Assembly (NCBI GenBank): GCA_000320605.2
Contig: KB445799.1
Location: 1,394,108-1,458,107 of the forward strand
Direction of reading: 5' to 3'
From: Gelatoporia subvermispora B
Taxonomy: Eukaryota; Basidiomycota; Agaricomycetes; Polyporales; Gelatoporiaceae
DNA: 64,000 bases
A program made the translations under genes and the position numbers. A model generated the notes under the pieces. The model was not told the origin of the DNA. It searched no databases and saw only the letters and a list, made by a program, of their open reading frames with translations. Each line of letters starts with the position of its first letter. The stretch's first letter is position 1. Below are positions 1 to 12,245 of the stretch, piece by piece.

Positions 1-770
1 GATTACGGCGACAAGGTATGCACCCGCAGATACTCCGCCGACTATGAACCCCTTTGTAAGAGATGCCGACAATAAGGGTGCATTTTCGACGGCCTGTAAA
101 TAGCGTCATCAAGGTAATTCATGGCTAACCCTGTTGCAGCTCTTTACCCATTTGAGTCCGATATACGCATCGTCCACCATTACAGGGAATTTGTACTCCG
201 GCGCAAGCCTGTATCAGCACCTTGATTTAGGTTTGAATTACTCGATATATCGAGATATCGTACCTGTACTCGATGTTCACGATACAGATCTGGAATTCGA
301 CGCAAAGCGTGCGCAAGAAGAGATCATCGTCGTGGATGGTGCCAAGGCGCCCGCCTGGCACGATGATTAGTGGCAAGCTCATGACGAAGGAATACGATCA
401 GACCTCCTCCGTGGATCCAATACAGCATCGGGAACGACTTCCCTTTGGACGCTCCCTTTGGTATGAGACATCTCACGGGCATTTCAGCACCTTCAACGGG
501 GACGCGATGGTCTTCGACTCGGTATTCCGACTCTGCAAACGATGTTGGCCATAAAATGTACGCCTTACAACGACCTGAGACGACATCGTGAAACCCACCT
601 GCAGGAAGACGAGCACCGTAGATCTCACGGGTACGAATTGCCATGTGCTCATTGAAGGATTTCCTATAGGCCTGAATATCACGACCCGGCGGCGGAGGTA
701 GAGGTGCCTTCGCAAACAATGCTACGAACTCAGGGTCGGGTTGGGACAGTTGTTTGCGATCGTAAGCCAT
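1..770 (-). CDS. Alpha/beta-hydrolase fold-3 esterase, 5' part (cut by window edge)
   Basis: This encodes an esterase/lipase of the hormone-sensitive-lipase-like (family IV) group, which hydrolyses small esters. The start is the ATG at 770. Exons that keep frame are 770-404, 354-264, 208-148 and 93 to beyond position 1. The oxyanion-hole motif HGGG ends exon 1. The segment QICIVNIEYR precedes LAPEY in exon 3, and the nucleophile elbow GVSAGA is in exon 4 with Ser in place. The second glycine of the usual GxSAGG is Ala here. The catalytic Asp and His would lie left of the window. No signal peptide is seen. It has the same intron pattern and about the same sequence as the complete gene at 34.9-36.3 kb, so the two are paralogues. 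A TATA-like box lies about 75 nt upstream of the ATG. Family assignment is firm; the substrate is unknown. Confidence 0.85.
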
Positions 771-1528
771 GATTGTGTAGAACGTGCCGCAGAAAAGACT
801 GAGGCCGCCAGAGGGCTGCTCCATGTTCGGGAACTGGACGCTTTTTATATTCCATCTGTGAGACTCCGCGCACGGGAAGACGTAACAGTCGTGCTCCCAC
901 GTTTGACTATGCATATCGTGCTTGGGGAATCACGCTGACGGGCTGCGCGTAACAAGTAGTACGGATCTCAGCAATCAATATCAATGTCGAGCGATAGATA
1001 CTCCAAAATGTCATTGAATTACACCTTTATCACATTACCCCCACATCCCGAAACGGTTTTTGCTTACATATATTCCTTTGATGCATCCGAAACCATAGAG
1101 GGAGAGGACATTTGGGTATGTGGTCACCACACGAACTGCAGCCTGCCGGACGACCACGTCATATCGAGCGATACGGCACCAGTTAGCACATCAGCTGACA
1201 CTGGGGAATTGAACCCAAATTACCTGTTTCCCGAGACTTTGGCATACCGTGAATTCTAGTACAGACCGACTCTGAGTCAAAGGAGACCGACGCATATACG
1301 GCCGCGGGCTGAGCCGCCTGGACCAGCATAGCCCCCAGCGGACAATCTGACGCCCACGGGCCGCTTTCGAATTATGAAGGGTAAATGACACTCCAGGAAT
1401 GTACCGTACAACATGACGATTTCGATGAGATTTGTCAGGAGAATATATGCGGTATCAAATGGTATCCTGCTCACCAGTGTGGCCAGAATGGCACACTCTA
1501 CGAGACGATCACGTTCTGAAACCGCACT
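771..1528. other. Intergenic stretch, no gene seen
   Basis: Apart from the TATA-like box at 843-849 I see no ORF with family similarity on either strand. Short ORFs here show no splice-consistent extension. It separates the left-edge esterase from the esterase relic. Confidence 0.5.
843..849 (-). promoter_or_regulatory. TATA box of the left-edge esterase
   Basis: On the minus strand the sequence reads TATAAAA about 75 nt upstream of the ATG at 770. Position and orientation fit a core promoter. This is inferred from the motif only. Confidence 0.4.
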
Positions 1529-1757
1529 TCATTCGTCTCTACTCAGAAGGCACGTAATGCCCTTCTGCATATCCTCTTCGAACTTCTTTGCTTGCCTGAG
1601 GCTCGGTAATAGTGCGTGAAAACCGTGTGAGACATCCGGGTATCTGCATCCCGGATCTACATCAACACCTTGATGCATTGCAATACTTGTGCCTGTCAAC
1701 CTGGCGCACATGTCCACTTTGGTCCTAGTTCCCGCCTCGCGGAGTACCTTGGCGTAC
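1529..1757 (-). pseudogene. 3' relic of an alpha/beta-hydrolase esterase
   Basis: Only the last part of a family IV esterase is present. It reads LLYAKVLREAGTRTKVD, then a GT-AG intron that starts inside the next codon, then IYPDVSHGFH and a C-terminal tail ending at the stop at 1529. The block contains the catalytic His (SHGFH). The frame upstream of LLYAK meets a stop almost at once, and the DPLRDEG block, the GxSAG elbow and HGGG are not found in the next kilobase. The left-edge gene is a related copy. I read this as the decayed remainder of a duplicated gene. It could instead be a 3' exon of a gene whose other exons I failed to see. Confidence 0.6.
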
Positions 1758-2485
1758 AATAGCCGTGGCGCACGCGCTCACACCAGCTTAAACCAGTTTG
1801 CCTTCCGTAAGGTAACGTAGGGCCGTAGGCAAGCTGTCACCTGATGCGACGAAAGCCACCGAATAGACACGGAGTCTGGTGGTTGTCAGCGCATTGCCCA
1901 GCCAATAACACTCAAATGATGCCTACCTATTTGCCTGAGTTTACATGCCTTCAATATTCGTTAATATATGTAATGACGCGGTTGTTGTTGAGGGAGCAAG
2001 TTCAGGATTTTGAGAGCTAACATAGCTACACCAGCCAAGGACAGAACGTCGGACTGTCGCGGCGATGTACAACAGAAGCACTCCCGCCACAACCTGTGTA
2101 TGACATATAAGCCTTGTTCTCAACACGTTCATTTGCCTGTGCCGCGACTTTTCGGTGTTGGAGTGTAAAATCGCTCTAGATAGGCCTGTCATACCTCTGT
2201 TACTGACCTATTCCAAGGCACTAATATCCAGAGACCTGGAACAAGGGTGCACTTTGTGCGAAACTGACGCTTGCTTCAGCGGGTCGGGCAAGTCGCGTAT
2301 GCCTAGAGCACGCGTCCAATTATCTGCTTGCGGCCGCACTACATTGGTTGTATCTATACGTTACACAGTGTGCAAATGCATTCGGATTTTGACTACTGTG
2401 CGGCTCGAAGAAGTCGTTCTTGTCATAACAGCACAGCGACCTATGATACAGTCGTATTGCAGCCTGCATGCGTAGCTATAAGCAG
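1758..2485. other. Intergenic stretch, no gene seen
   Basis: No exon with recognisable family similarity was found. The largest ORFs here, about 80-105 codons, overlap each other on both strands and lack splice support. Confidence 0.5.
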
Positions 2486-4519
2486 CTATGATGAGGAGTC
2501 ATTGATGATAGGCGTACCTGGTAGCCCAAGCTCGCTCACAACATTCACGCATGTATATACAGGAGATTCTCCGTTAGGTGGCTCTATATTAACATTTTCG
2601 AATAGCATTCCCGGACAAGGTGCTGCCGAACTGCACTCAAGATCAACAACTGAGAAGAGAGCCGACGAATCAACATCAAGGAATCGCAGCAAACTAAAAG
2701 CGAAGCGTACTCGTGTTCTGCTGTGCCGTGCCTGTCCAGCCGATAAAAGAGAGGTTGCTGAACTGCAAAGTAGACGGGAGATCACCACTGAAAGGTTGCG
2801 TTAGGCGAATGCACAGTAAGACTACTTCTCGAACTCACGACTGCGCGCCGTTTGTCTGGTATAGGTGTATCGGTTCGGTGACCTGATCCAGACTGAAGTT
2901 GCGACTAATAACGTTCGATACGAAGCCTGTGGATGTGCAGAATGGGGTTGTAAATGTCTCACATAATTCGAGACGTGTCCATACCGCTTCCACCGCCACC
3001 TCCTGCCGGCGGAGTTCCGTGAACAGAACCATCCCATGACTTGAAGTAGACCTCATTACAATTGCCGATCAGCAGGACGTTTTCCTCCTTCCCGAAAGAA
3101 CACATACGCCGGAGCCCATATTCGGCTGTACTTCAGGGTCAAGTCGTATCATCTGCCAGCATGTTCACGACAAGAATCATCTATTGAGCCGTCGGACTCA
3201 CTCTAACATCTTCCAGCTCAACGTGGTCAACAATGTCGCTCTGCAATATCTGAGAATGTGATGTCACCGAACATTCGTCGAATTACCTACCAACTGCTGG
3301 TACTGTCCCAATGAGCCAAACGCAATTCCGTTACCACCTCTGCATGTCACATTGCGAGCGAGGACATTCGTCGAGTTCTGAGCCCAATCAATGATGCATT
3401 GTTAAAGTTGTAAGACTTGCATTACCCCTTTGATTGCAAGACAATCATCGCCGCATGTGATCTTCGGAAAGTCAGGCTCGCTGAGGCCGGTGCAACAGAG
3501 GAGACAATCACATACATCCCAGTTCAGCATAGTCACCCGGTTCGAGCGATATGTATCAATTCCTACAGGCATATCAGATGAGTTGGTACGAATAGTATCC
3601 TTGAACTCACCATCCGTGTTGGGCACGATACTGTACCGTACCATGCTCAATGCTCCCATTGCAAAAGAGGGAGAACATCACTGACTTTTGACCCGCATAC
3701 GTAGGATCGGTGTTTGTTGCATTGCAGAGCATCCCATCATACAGGACATCAATCGACTCGGCGACTGCATTGCACCAGAATGGTTGGGCCTCGATCCTGA
3801 AGTTTCGAATAGTACCGCGCGTCACGTTAAACAACGTCAGTGAAACCGGTCTTCCGTCTCCATCCTCACGGGGGATATCATTGTCGGAGTAGTACGACCA
3901 CCACGTCTGACCATGACCGTCTATGCCTCCTGTGTTATGGGCATCGACGACGAAGTCCCGGCCGGTTATAACGAACCAGGAAGCTTGGTCCTACACGATA
4001 CATCGAGCAACAATGCATACCACGAAGCGAATCTAGAGCATACCTGGATGAAGATGACACGGTATGTGTTGTTTGCGTTCAGCCAGTATTGCACGTCTGG
4101 TATGAACTAGAGTGAGAAGTGTCAGGTTAATGACTCATTGACGCATGTAGCACTGAGACACGCGCGCTGAGATACCCATGCAGATCCACGTGTGATTCGA
4201 CGAGATCCCATGTCATTTTTCTAGCCGAAAGGTTGTCGAATCACATGTATTCCGAATAACCTGAGGCGTACCTGGTAATGTTATACTCTCCGGGAGCGAA
4301 TATAACAGTTCCAAAGTGTCCGCATTTCGAGATGGCCTCCTCGACCTGTACGCAGGTTTCTGTACTGAGATCATCCCAGAGTATCATCAATCCAACCTGA
4401 TCTGTGTCATCACGACCATGCCCCAGAGGCTTCAGGGAACATGTCTGTGATGTCGTCGCGGCAAGCAGACAAGTAGCATAACTCAGAACCAATATCAACG
4501 CTGGCAGCATGACTGGCAT
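2486..4519 (-). CDS. Secreted glycoside hydrolase family 28 (polygalacturonase-like)
   Basis: This is a pectin-backbone hydrolase, expected to be exported. The chosen ATG (4519) gives a signal peptide: MPVML, a Leu/Ile-rich stretch, then CLLAATTSQTC. About ten exons run to the stop at 2486. The beta-helix landmarks appear in order: GRDDTDQ, FGTVIF, WDLVESHVDLHGYLS, IPDVQYWL, DGHGQTWWSYY, NVTRGTIRNFRIEAQPFWC, VPNTDG, TCGDDCLAIKG, GGNGIAFGSLGQY, VTEPIHLYQTNG and CVNVVSELGLPG. Acid residues of the NTD and DD motifs are kept. The usual GHG motif is GNG, and the RIK motif reads YFK. That pattern fits an exo-acting or rhamnogalacturonan-type subfamily better than a classical endo-polygalacturonase. 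One intron after GYLS appears to use a GC donor. Family is certain; substrate is inferred. Confidence 0.88.
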
Positions 4520-4927
4520 CGTAGTAGGGGGCCCAACTGAACACTTCTGTACCGCGACGTTCTTATGCATACCGGACATCGTCATGAGTGCGACCAGTAG
4601 ATCACGAGCATGTGGAGGAGATGTACTTCCACTCAAGTGCGCCGGGGTGTACGGGCCGGCCTGACTGTATGGAGAAGAGTCATGACCTCAAAGCTGCAAG
4701 TCACGAATGCCCTCTCATTTCAAATGTGTATGGGCCGAGCCGCATCTATGGAGTGAGCAGAATGCGATGCGAATAAAATTAGACAAGATGAAAGAAGTAC
4801 AATCACGGGGTGCTTTTTGACAGGTACAGTACATTCCCAGCGGTATGATCTGAATTTGAGACAGTCAAATCATTGTGTGATGCACGAGTTCAGAATCTCG
4901 TACAGAGTGCATGCATCTCTAAGGCGA
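4520..4927. other. Spacer between GH28 and Nup107 genes
   Basis: About 400 nt that must hold the GH28 promoter and the Nup107 3' end. No TATA box is obvious and no gene is seen. Confidence 0.5.
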
Positions 4928-7716
4928 TTACTGAGAGACGATCCTGAATGGATCTGATCCTCCACCCTCAAGGCCTGCAAGGATCGCCTGCCGGACCGCT
5001 CCCAGGTAATCTCCCAACCTCCGGCTGTCTTGGTTGAGGAAGTCCTCGTAGAGCTTGTATCGCGAATCTGCCACGATGTTCGCCAGCTGCAGAGCATGCT
5101 TGAGGTTCCTGCCGCATCCAACCCGTTAGCGCATTCGTCCGGAAGAAGTGTCAACCTACGTACTCTGGCACTTTACTACGGGACGCTGCGAGTAATGCGT
5201 GGAGGCGAATGACAAGCTCAGGAATGTAGATCTGGCGAATGCGTATTAGCTCAAGCCGCCGCTGGTCACCCCCAGCCTCTTCCACGTCTGACACCAGCCA
5301 TTCGGTTGTCAGCAACTTCACAATCTGCTCGCGCGCTTGCTCGAGCAAGGTCTGCACGACCATGTCAGTTGGCTGAAGTCGGGTATAACGGAGATCCACA
5401 CGGACCTTGTACTCCTCGAGCCACTCCGCATGTGCCTCCTTGCCTATCTGTTGCTCTCCCGCAGAAGCACTCTCCACGACGCGCGCAAGGACCGCCCACA
5501 CGCTGAAGAACTGGCGGTAGTGCATGTACTCCGTCGCACGCTCCTCGGGGTCACGTCGCGTGCCGAGAGCCGGCGGGAGCATCTCGAGCACAGTTTGGGC
5601 AACCTGCACTCGGCCGCGCGCTAAGCAAACGTTGGTTAGCACGTCAGCCGGGGGGCAAAAAGGGGACATACCTAGGAAGTATCGCAGGATGACGTTCGCC
5701 TGCTCCAGAGCAGTCCCGTATGTTGCTTCGGAGAAGGTAGTCCATTCGAGCGATCGCATGAGCAGCCACTCATCGTCAGTGGGTGGCGGCTGCATGCCGA
5801 TGACGGATGGCAATTGACCCGAAGGTGGTGGCAACACCTATGGAGGTTCCGCGGGGTCAACAACTACTCACTAAGGGGCAGCAGATCACGAGAAACTGAC
5901 CTGGAACGCACGCTCCATTGTGCGCTCAGCGGTGGCGATGGCGACACGCTCGACGTCCAGCCCATGTTCTCGCGCGCGGGCTAATGCAAGTCGCCTCTCT
6001 GTTGCATCCGCAGATAGCGCCAGAGAGGCGAGGAATGTTGCGTAGCGCTCGACAGCGTTCTCGCCTAGGGCACCCGCGTACAGAGCAATGAGCTCACGTT
6101 GGCCTGCGCCCTACGGGCACGAGCAACTGGTGAGTACGATCGACTACTCATTACAGTCGGGCGAATCACATGCTCACCTCCAGAACCTGCAGATACGCTT
6201 CCAGGATAGTGAGCATTGCTTCTGGTGGGACTTCCTCGCCGAGTAGACGCAGGTAAAGCCCGAGATGTGCAAAGAACCGTGTAAGTACGGGGTACTCAGG
6301 CGATCCGACATCGTAAGAGCCTGAACTGAGTCCTCCTGCAAAACCACTCAACAGGGCTGGCAGGCGATTCAATATGATATGCAGTTGTGTGGAGTGGAAG
6401 GGATGTGATGCTGCAGGACTACAGCCGTGGATGAGCGATGACCACCTAGGGGAATAAACAACATACCCCTCTGCAACGCTCACTCCAGCAAGACTCTCCA
6501 GCGCACTAATCACCTCGCGCTCCCATTCCTCTTCTCCCTCTTCGGTGTCCATTTGTGCATCTTCAGGGTCGGGCCCGATGTCCTCAGTACCCTCCCAGTC
6601 GTCCGCCCAATACCACCCATGCGCGCCGGCTTCACGAGCGCCGCGCTCTAACCGTTCCTCGCAAGCCACGCAGACGCGCGCCCATAATTCGTCAGCCCAT
6701 GTCCTACATGCGAGGCGCAGCGCAGAAGCGGTTTGTGGGGAAGGCGCGAGAACCGCATTCAGTGCACGCTCGAGAGGGGGCAATGTGGTCTAGAAAGATC
6801 TCAGACCTAGGCTACTCCGAGCAAACGAAGCAGTAGACTCACATCAAGCGCAGCTTTTGTGCACACCGACTTCCACAATCTTCTCCGTACGTTCCCGCGC
6901 CACGAATCATCGTCATCATCGCTCGCATCGCTCTCGAGCGCGGCCACGGCGCCCCACTGCGCGACGGTGGCACCACGCAGCGCCGCTGCTCGCCATGGCT
7001 GGTGCGCGCGCCGACACAGCGCGACTGCTGCGTCGCTGCGTCCCGCGCGTATGCAGCCAAACAGTGCGAGGAGTAGACGGTGCTCCGCCGTAGCGTCGTC
7101 CACCGCGAGCGCCTTGTCCTCGCGCGCGGGCGCGTCGGGGTCAAGCGACTGCACGAGGCCGCTGTCCCGCCCTGCAAGCCCGCCCTTGCTCACGCGCGTA
7201 AAGCGCCAATATCCGCCGGTGTCGGTGCCTGCGCCATGCGGGACGTCGCACACTTCGGATGCCCAGTCGCGCACGACGATGAGCTCTGCGAGGAAGGGCG
7301 AGGCGCGTTGCAGAGCGCTGGCCAGTTCTGCGGGTGGCGTGTAGGGATTTTGGGATATGAGGGCGCGGATGTTGAGTGTTTGGTTTGATTTCAGCAATCT
7401 TTGACTTTCATAGAGAACCTTGGCTGCTCAGGAATATGGAATGAGAGTAATAATGCACGACTTACGGCAATAAGAGCTGTAGGAGACCCCAGGTGTCTGC
7501 TTCCAGACGCAGAGCTTCACGTTCTCGTTCCCGCTCTTCTCCTTCCTCGCCATTCTCTTCTTCAGAAAGAATATCTTGACACAGATGTCGAAGACGCGGT
7601 GCAAGACCAGATGACGAATCAAGCAGAGTAGGAAGGTCGAACCGGTGTGGTTGGAAATGCGAAAGAAGTTCAGCATACGACGCGTAGAGAGTTGGTTCGG
7701 CCTCGGATGTCGACAT
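4928..7716 (-). CDS. Nuclear pore protein Nup107/Nup84
   Basis: This is a scaffold nucleoporin of the Y-shaped Nup107-160 (Nup84) complex on both faces of the nuclear pore. Seven exons keep phase throughout: 7716-7466, 7398-6843, 6789-6178, 6110-5901, 5837-5672, 5620-5164 and 5108-4928, giving 810 residues. The N-terminus (MSTSEAEPTLYASYAELL) is acidic and helix-rich. The rest is all-helical, with landmarks RASPFLAELIVVRDW, LFGCIRAGRSDAAVALCRRA followed by QPWRAA, WADELWARV, HIILNRLPALL, GENAVERYATFLASL and, at the C-terminus, NLKHALQLANIVADSRYKLY. These match the family's alpha-solenoid and its C-terminal block. The length is as expected for a fungal Nup84/Nup107. The start at 7716 is the first in-frame ATG. 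No defect is seen. Confidence 0.88.
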
Positions 7717-8141
7717 TATTGTTTGTCAAAACGACATCAAATGATCCCAAGAGAGTATGAACGTGACTTGTAGAGGGGCAAGAGAAGAAGGAGGAAGAGG
7801 AGACGCGAAGGCCGGAGCAGGGGGTGCAGCCACACCTCGCGGGCGCCTTTTGAGGCGCGCACGACGACTCATCTAATACTAATTTAGCCGCCAGAACCTT
7901 TCAAGTGCCGAGTGCAATCCTTTGCTTCGCATTGCTACGGCAGATAACACTAGAAGAGGGGCATGGTGTCAAGTAGAGCAGTGGCCAAGGCTGCTGTTAA
8001 ACAATGAAATAACATTTATAAGACAGCGAATTCGCGAACAATAGCATACACAATAGCACAACAGCAAAGCGATCTAATACAACGATGGGGATGATACAAC
8101 AGGGAGGTGAGAATACAATCACACTGCCAAGCGGTACGCGA
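7717..8141. other. Spacer between Nup107 and the C2H2 gene
   Basis: About 425 nt holding the Nup107 promoter and the 3' end of the C2H2 gene. It has a purine-rich stretch near 7780-7800. No gene is seen. Confidence 0.5.
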
Positions 8142-9602
8142 TTACGACGTCTCCCTGGAATTAGTGGAGCCTTTGGCTTCGCTGCCAGTGCATGTGCCCG
8201 AACTGCGGTGCCGCTTGATGGAATCGACTCTGTGGCTATCGAAGATCTTGCCGCAGATGTCACACGCGCCTGGACCAGCCTGCATGTGGATCGTGTCGAC
8301 ATGGCGCTGTCTACTGCACCACTCCATCGAGCTGTGGCAGCCTTCCACAGGGCAACGGAAGTCCTGGCGCTCCGCGGGCTGATAGAGCTCCCAGAAATGG
8401 TCAGAAATCTTGTGTTTACGCCTTCCATTGACCTTGGCCCCGCAGGAGCAAGGCTCACGGGAGAGCTGGGCGCGGGCATCTGGCAGCTTCACCTTGCGGA
8501 AATCGTGCGTGGTGTTCCCGGCGGGAGGGATGGCCCTGGAGAGATCAAAGTGAACACGGTATTAGTATGCTGCGCATAAATTGCGCACCTCCGTCGTCGT
8601 GGCTTCGCGAGCACGGACTGCCGTGTGGTGGAGGGTTGACGTCTCCCCTTCACATTGTACGGCCGTCTGAGGAATACAGATCAGCACCGAAGGCTGTATT
8701 AAGGTAATTCACGACCGATACGTACGATCGATTTTCCACGGCACTGCGGGGCGCACGATGTGGCCCCGTTGACGACGATGGCAGACTGCGGGATGGGTTC
8801 TGAATACCAGATCAAGTATGAAAGCCGCAAACAAATTGCTTACGGGTCGTCAACCTCCACATTGCTTTACGATGACGATCGAAAGAGATGTGGTAAGTTG
8901 TGAGTCCATATCCCAATATAGATGCAAGGCGCACCCGGATGCGCTGGTGTCGTTCGCATTTGATGGCCCAGCCAATGAGGGCGAAGACCTTCGAGGGCCC
9001 GCTGAGAATGCGCGTACATCGTTATTACGTGTGACGACGTACCGGGTTGATGAGATCGTGCTTGCATCCGTCAGCGCCGGTGTTGATTGGGGCGTCGGTG
9101 ACGCCGACGAGGGTCCTGCGACGGCGGGATGAGGATACCATGAGGATCCCGACATGTTGGATGAATCCGGCACAGGGAGATCCTGCGCCATCGCCTCGCC
9201 CCCCACACTGTGATCGATAATGAGTACGTGATCAGAGGTGTCTACATCGAGAAGTTCTACGTACGCATATGGCTGCCGCTGTATCCAAGTCAGCCGTGGG
9301 TCGATCGACATTAGGGTCCTTGAGATTCAATCAGTATCAGTATGGTGTACAATAGAGTAATGTAGCCCCGACACTTGATGCCTTCAAGAGCTTGAAGTGG
9401 GTAGATGCGAGATCGTGATCGCAGAACATAAGGAACAAAGTTAAACTCACTCCGCAGGACGATATAACAGACCGGCAGCTTGGGCTTCGATCACCGACTG
9501 AGGGGTCAGCTTGTCAGCCGGGGGGAAAGATGCGATAGTAGCACCGGCGGGGTAGAAACCGGTATGGGTAGTCATGTCCACCGGGAAGTACATTCCGGAC
9601 AT
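8142..9602 (-). CDS. C2H2 zinc-finger protein, putative transcription factor
   Basis: This is a predicted nuclear DNA-binding protein of about 381 residues. Five in-phase exons are 9602-9451, 9318-8871, 8799-8726, 8666-8589 and 8535-8142. The N-terminal two thirds are Ser/Pro/Thr-rich and low in complexity, as in activation regions. The C-terminus has one standard C2H2 finger (C-x4-C-x11-H-x4-H, residues about 312-334) and a second of C2HC type beginning CDICGKIF (residues about 342-366), where the last His is replaced by Cys. A Cys pair (CSCG) sits upstream near residue 280. The start is uncertain: 9602 is the first clear ATG, but the open frame extends upstream and another 5' exon could exist. 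Target genes cannot be inferred. Confidence 0.72.
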
Positions 9603-12245
9603 ATAAGCTGGTTTGTGGGAATGGGGGACAGGAGGGGAGGGGAAATGATGGGAGTTCAACGAGAGGAGAGAGAATTACTTCGAGACCGTTTATAAGGGGC
9701 GCTCCCATCTGGGAAATTCGCCGCGAACAAACCCGTACAAAGAACGCGGTTGAAGTCGACGCGGACGCGTCCCCCCGCTCGACGCATGTGCGCAGAGTCA
9801 TGCTAAGCATGTTCCGAGCCCCCGGACGGGATAGAGGGGAGCGGGACACGATCATGTCCTGGACACAGCGTACGTTAGCCGTCGGTTACAGCTAAGTGTG
9901 GCATAACCGAAATTGACTGACCTCCGCCCGAGTGGCACTAGCCACAGAGTGTGGCAGGGCCACGCGACAAGTTTCCTCTGCTTTCTATTCTCTGGGTTTA
10001 CCCCTTTATGTCTCGCCAGAGGAAGACAACCTCATTTCGACAACTTCAGGAATCCCAGAACGTCTATCATGAACTGTATCTTCTGTGGACACCCGACGCG
10101 GCTGCCGACACCATCGTAGACCAGATACAGACGGAAGAACATCCTGCATGATTCAGCTGCCGGAACAGGTGCCCAAGCTGACGAAGACACAGTATGGTAC
10201 ACATGAGCCTTCGTGAGCTATCTCCGTCGCGAGGTGTCCACAGGACGAGGTGTCCACAGAACCATTGGACCCTGCTGATTCAACTCGAGAGCATCGTCGA
10301 ACTGCATAACTCACCGGAGACTTCCTTGAAGGCATGCAGGGACAGTTCGCTTGCCGGCGAAGGAGGATTGCATACAAAGCTCGTGAGCACGAAGAAGAGG
10401 GTACGTTCTCGGAGCGCAACTTTCCCAGTCTTTATTGGTTATCATGTACAGGGGATGTCAGGATTCATTTCATCAATTAACTGCATCTTGCATTGGCGAT
10501 GATAGGCCAGACATCCGCGAAACTACGCGAGCACGCAGTAGAAAGTTATTCGGTGCGGTGCTCGTGGTCTCTGCGCAAGTGCTTAACCTCCATTGCAGAC
10601 CACGGAGCTTCGTTCTTCTCAGGGGATACTGGATCAGCTTAGATGACAAGATCTTGGTATCGTTCGTGCCGGTCGTTCTTGCCAGGAGATGGGATGTCCT
10701 TAGAGTGGAAGAGTCAAGTGCGATCGCAGCAGGGAAAGAGGTATGTAGACTCTAAGCATCTCTACGGACCGCCAGTACCAGCACATTCCACAGATCTTCT
10801 GCATTGGAAAGAAGAGAGCGGTTTCGAGGAAAGCCCGAAGAATACATATCATCGCCGAGAGTCTGTCCAGGAGGCTGAGACCATCCTGATGCGATGATAC
10901 ACATGGGGCATCATGCTCGCATACACCGTCTGTGATCAAGGAGGAGATTGTGTTCTTGATTTCTTCCGATTAATTGGTGTTCAGTGTCGAAGCACCGTGC
11001 GTGCTGAGGTTTATGCGAACTCGGAGTGGAGCGACCAGGAGGACTCGGAGGACAAAGGCAGCCGCAGACTGGTGAGCATTGAAATCGCCAAGAATATCCC
11101 CTGAGTATCGAAGGGGAAGCTCATGTGTATACTTGCTCGCGCGCAAGGTTGCAATGTGCTTTTTGGTCTGGTCTGTCAAGCCAGGTCGTCGTCGTTCGGG
11201 TCAGGGTCGGTTGGCCTAGCGAGCGCCGCCTTGGCAAGACACAACCTTGCCACCGTCCCATGCCATTACTTTCCTCCTCATAAGTACTGTCACCCTCGAA
11301 TCTTCAAGATAGTCGTTTTCATTCCACCTTCTGCTTGCAGTGAATGTTCAACGACTAGCTTCTCTCCCCGGTAGAGCTGCAATGTCGTAGCCAGACAAGC
11401 CGCGATGGCTCAGATCTCAAAGATGGTAGTTGCAAGACTAGAACAAGCAGAATCGCACACCATCCTTCGTCGGTTCTCACCATTGCTGCCGTGAACCAGT
11501 GTTTTGTCTCAGAGATCCCCCACAAGCTTTCTGCTGGTTTCGAGATTGGGTGCCGACTTCGCTGAAGAGTCGGGCTTTCAGGAGTATGACCCTTGTGGCA
11601 AGGTGAGAGGTTAAACTAACTGGTAAACACACGTCTTGCATTCGATCTCGCCGATGCACAAGGAATGAAGCTTGAAGATCTACAACCCAGTCGTCTGCAT
11701 TGGAATACGATAATACTGCATTCTACAGAACCCGACGAGCACATATCTGAGAACAACGACCGTCAGAAAGTTACCACCCGATCCGCTCCTGACATTGTCA
11801 CCCCCGGAGAATGACGAGGAATTGCTGAACGGTGACTCCACCAGCACCAGTGAGTGGTCTTGATGTGTTCCAGCGACACAATGAGTGTGACTACAGTCAG
11901 TTCCCTTCTACCGCGATTCGTCGAGGTTTCAATCGCCCTCAGTATCTTCGCCCTTTGTCATGTCATATTCTCAACGAATGTAATATACAGTATACAGGCG
12001 AAGATATATAGAATTGCGGTTGAATTGTTCTACAATGTGATCGTGCGTTGAGAGCAGTTGAGTGCCGAGTGCTGTGTATCGCCTGACAATTCGTGACTCT
12101 GGATGAGTTCTTGTTACTCTGCATGATTCGCTCTGCATCGCGGTCCCGCCTACGGTTCCCGGGACATCCCCAGAAATACATATATACACCACCACAAACT
12201 AGACCAGGACATCAGACTATCCTTCTCCGATACAAGAACACATCA
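9603..12245. other. Long gap between genes with exon-like fragments (+)
   Basis: I could not close a gene here. Several plus-strand pieces look exon-like. One reads DFLEGMQGQFACRRRRIAYK near 10,320-10,400 and ends at a gtacgt donor. One near 11,010-11,070 has an acidic SEWSDQEDSEDKG run before gtgag. One near 11,730-11,850 contains LPPDPLLTLSPPENDEELL and ends at gtgagt, followed after a possible intron by a hydrophobic segment (SLLPRFVEVSIALSIFAL). A 13-nt direct repeat (ggtgtccacagga/ggtgtccacagaa) is at about 10,230-10,260. The pieces could belong to one unrecognised multi-exon gene or to a decayed one. Confidence 0.3.
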
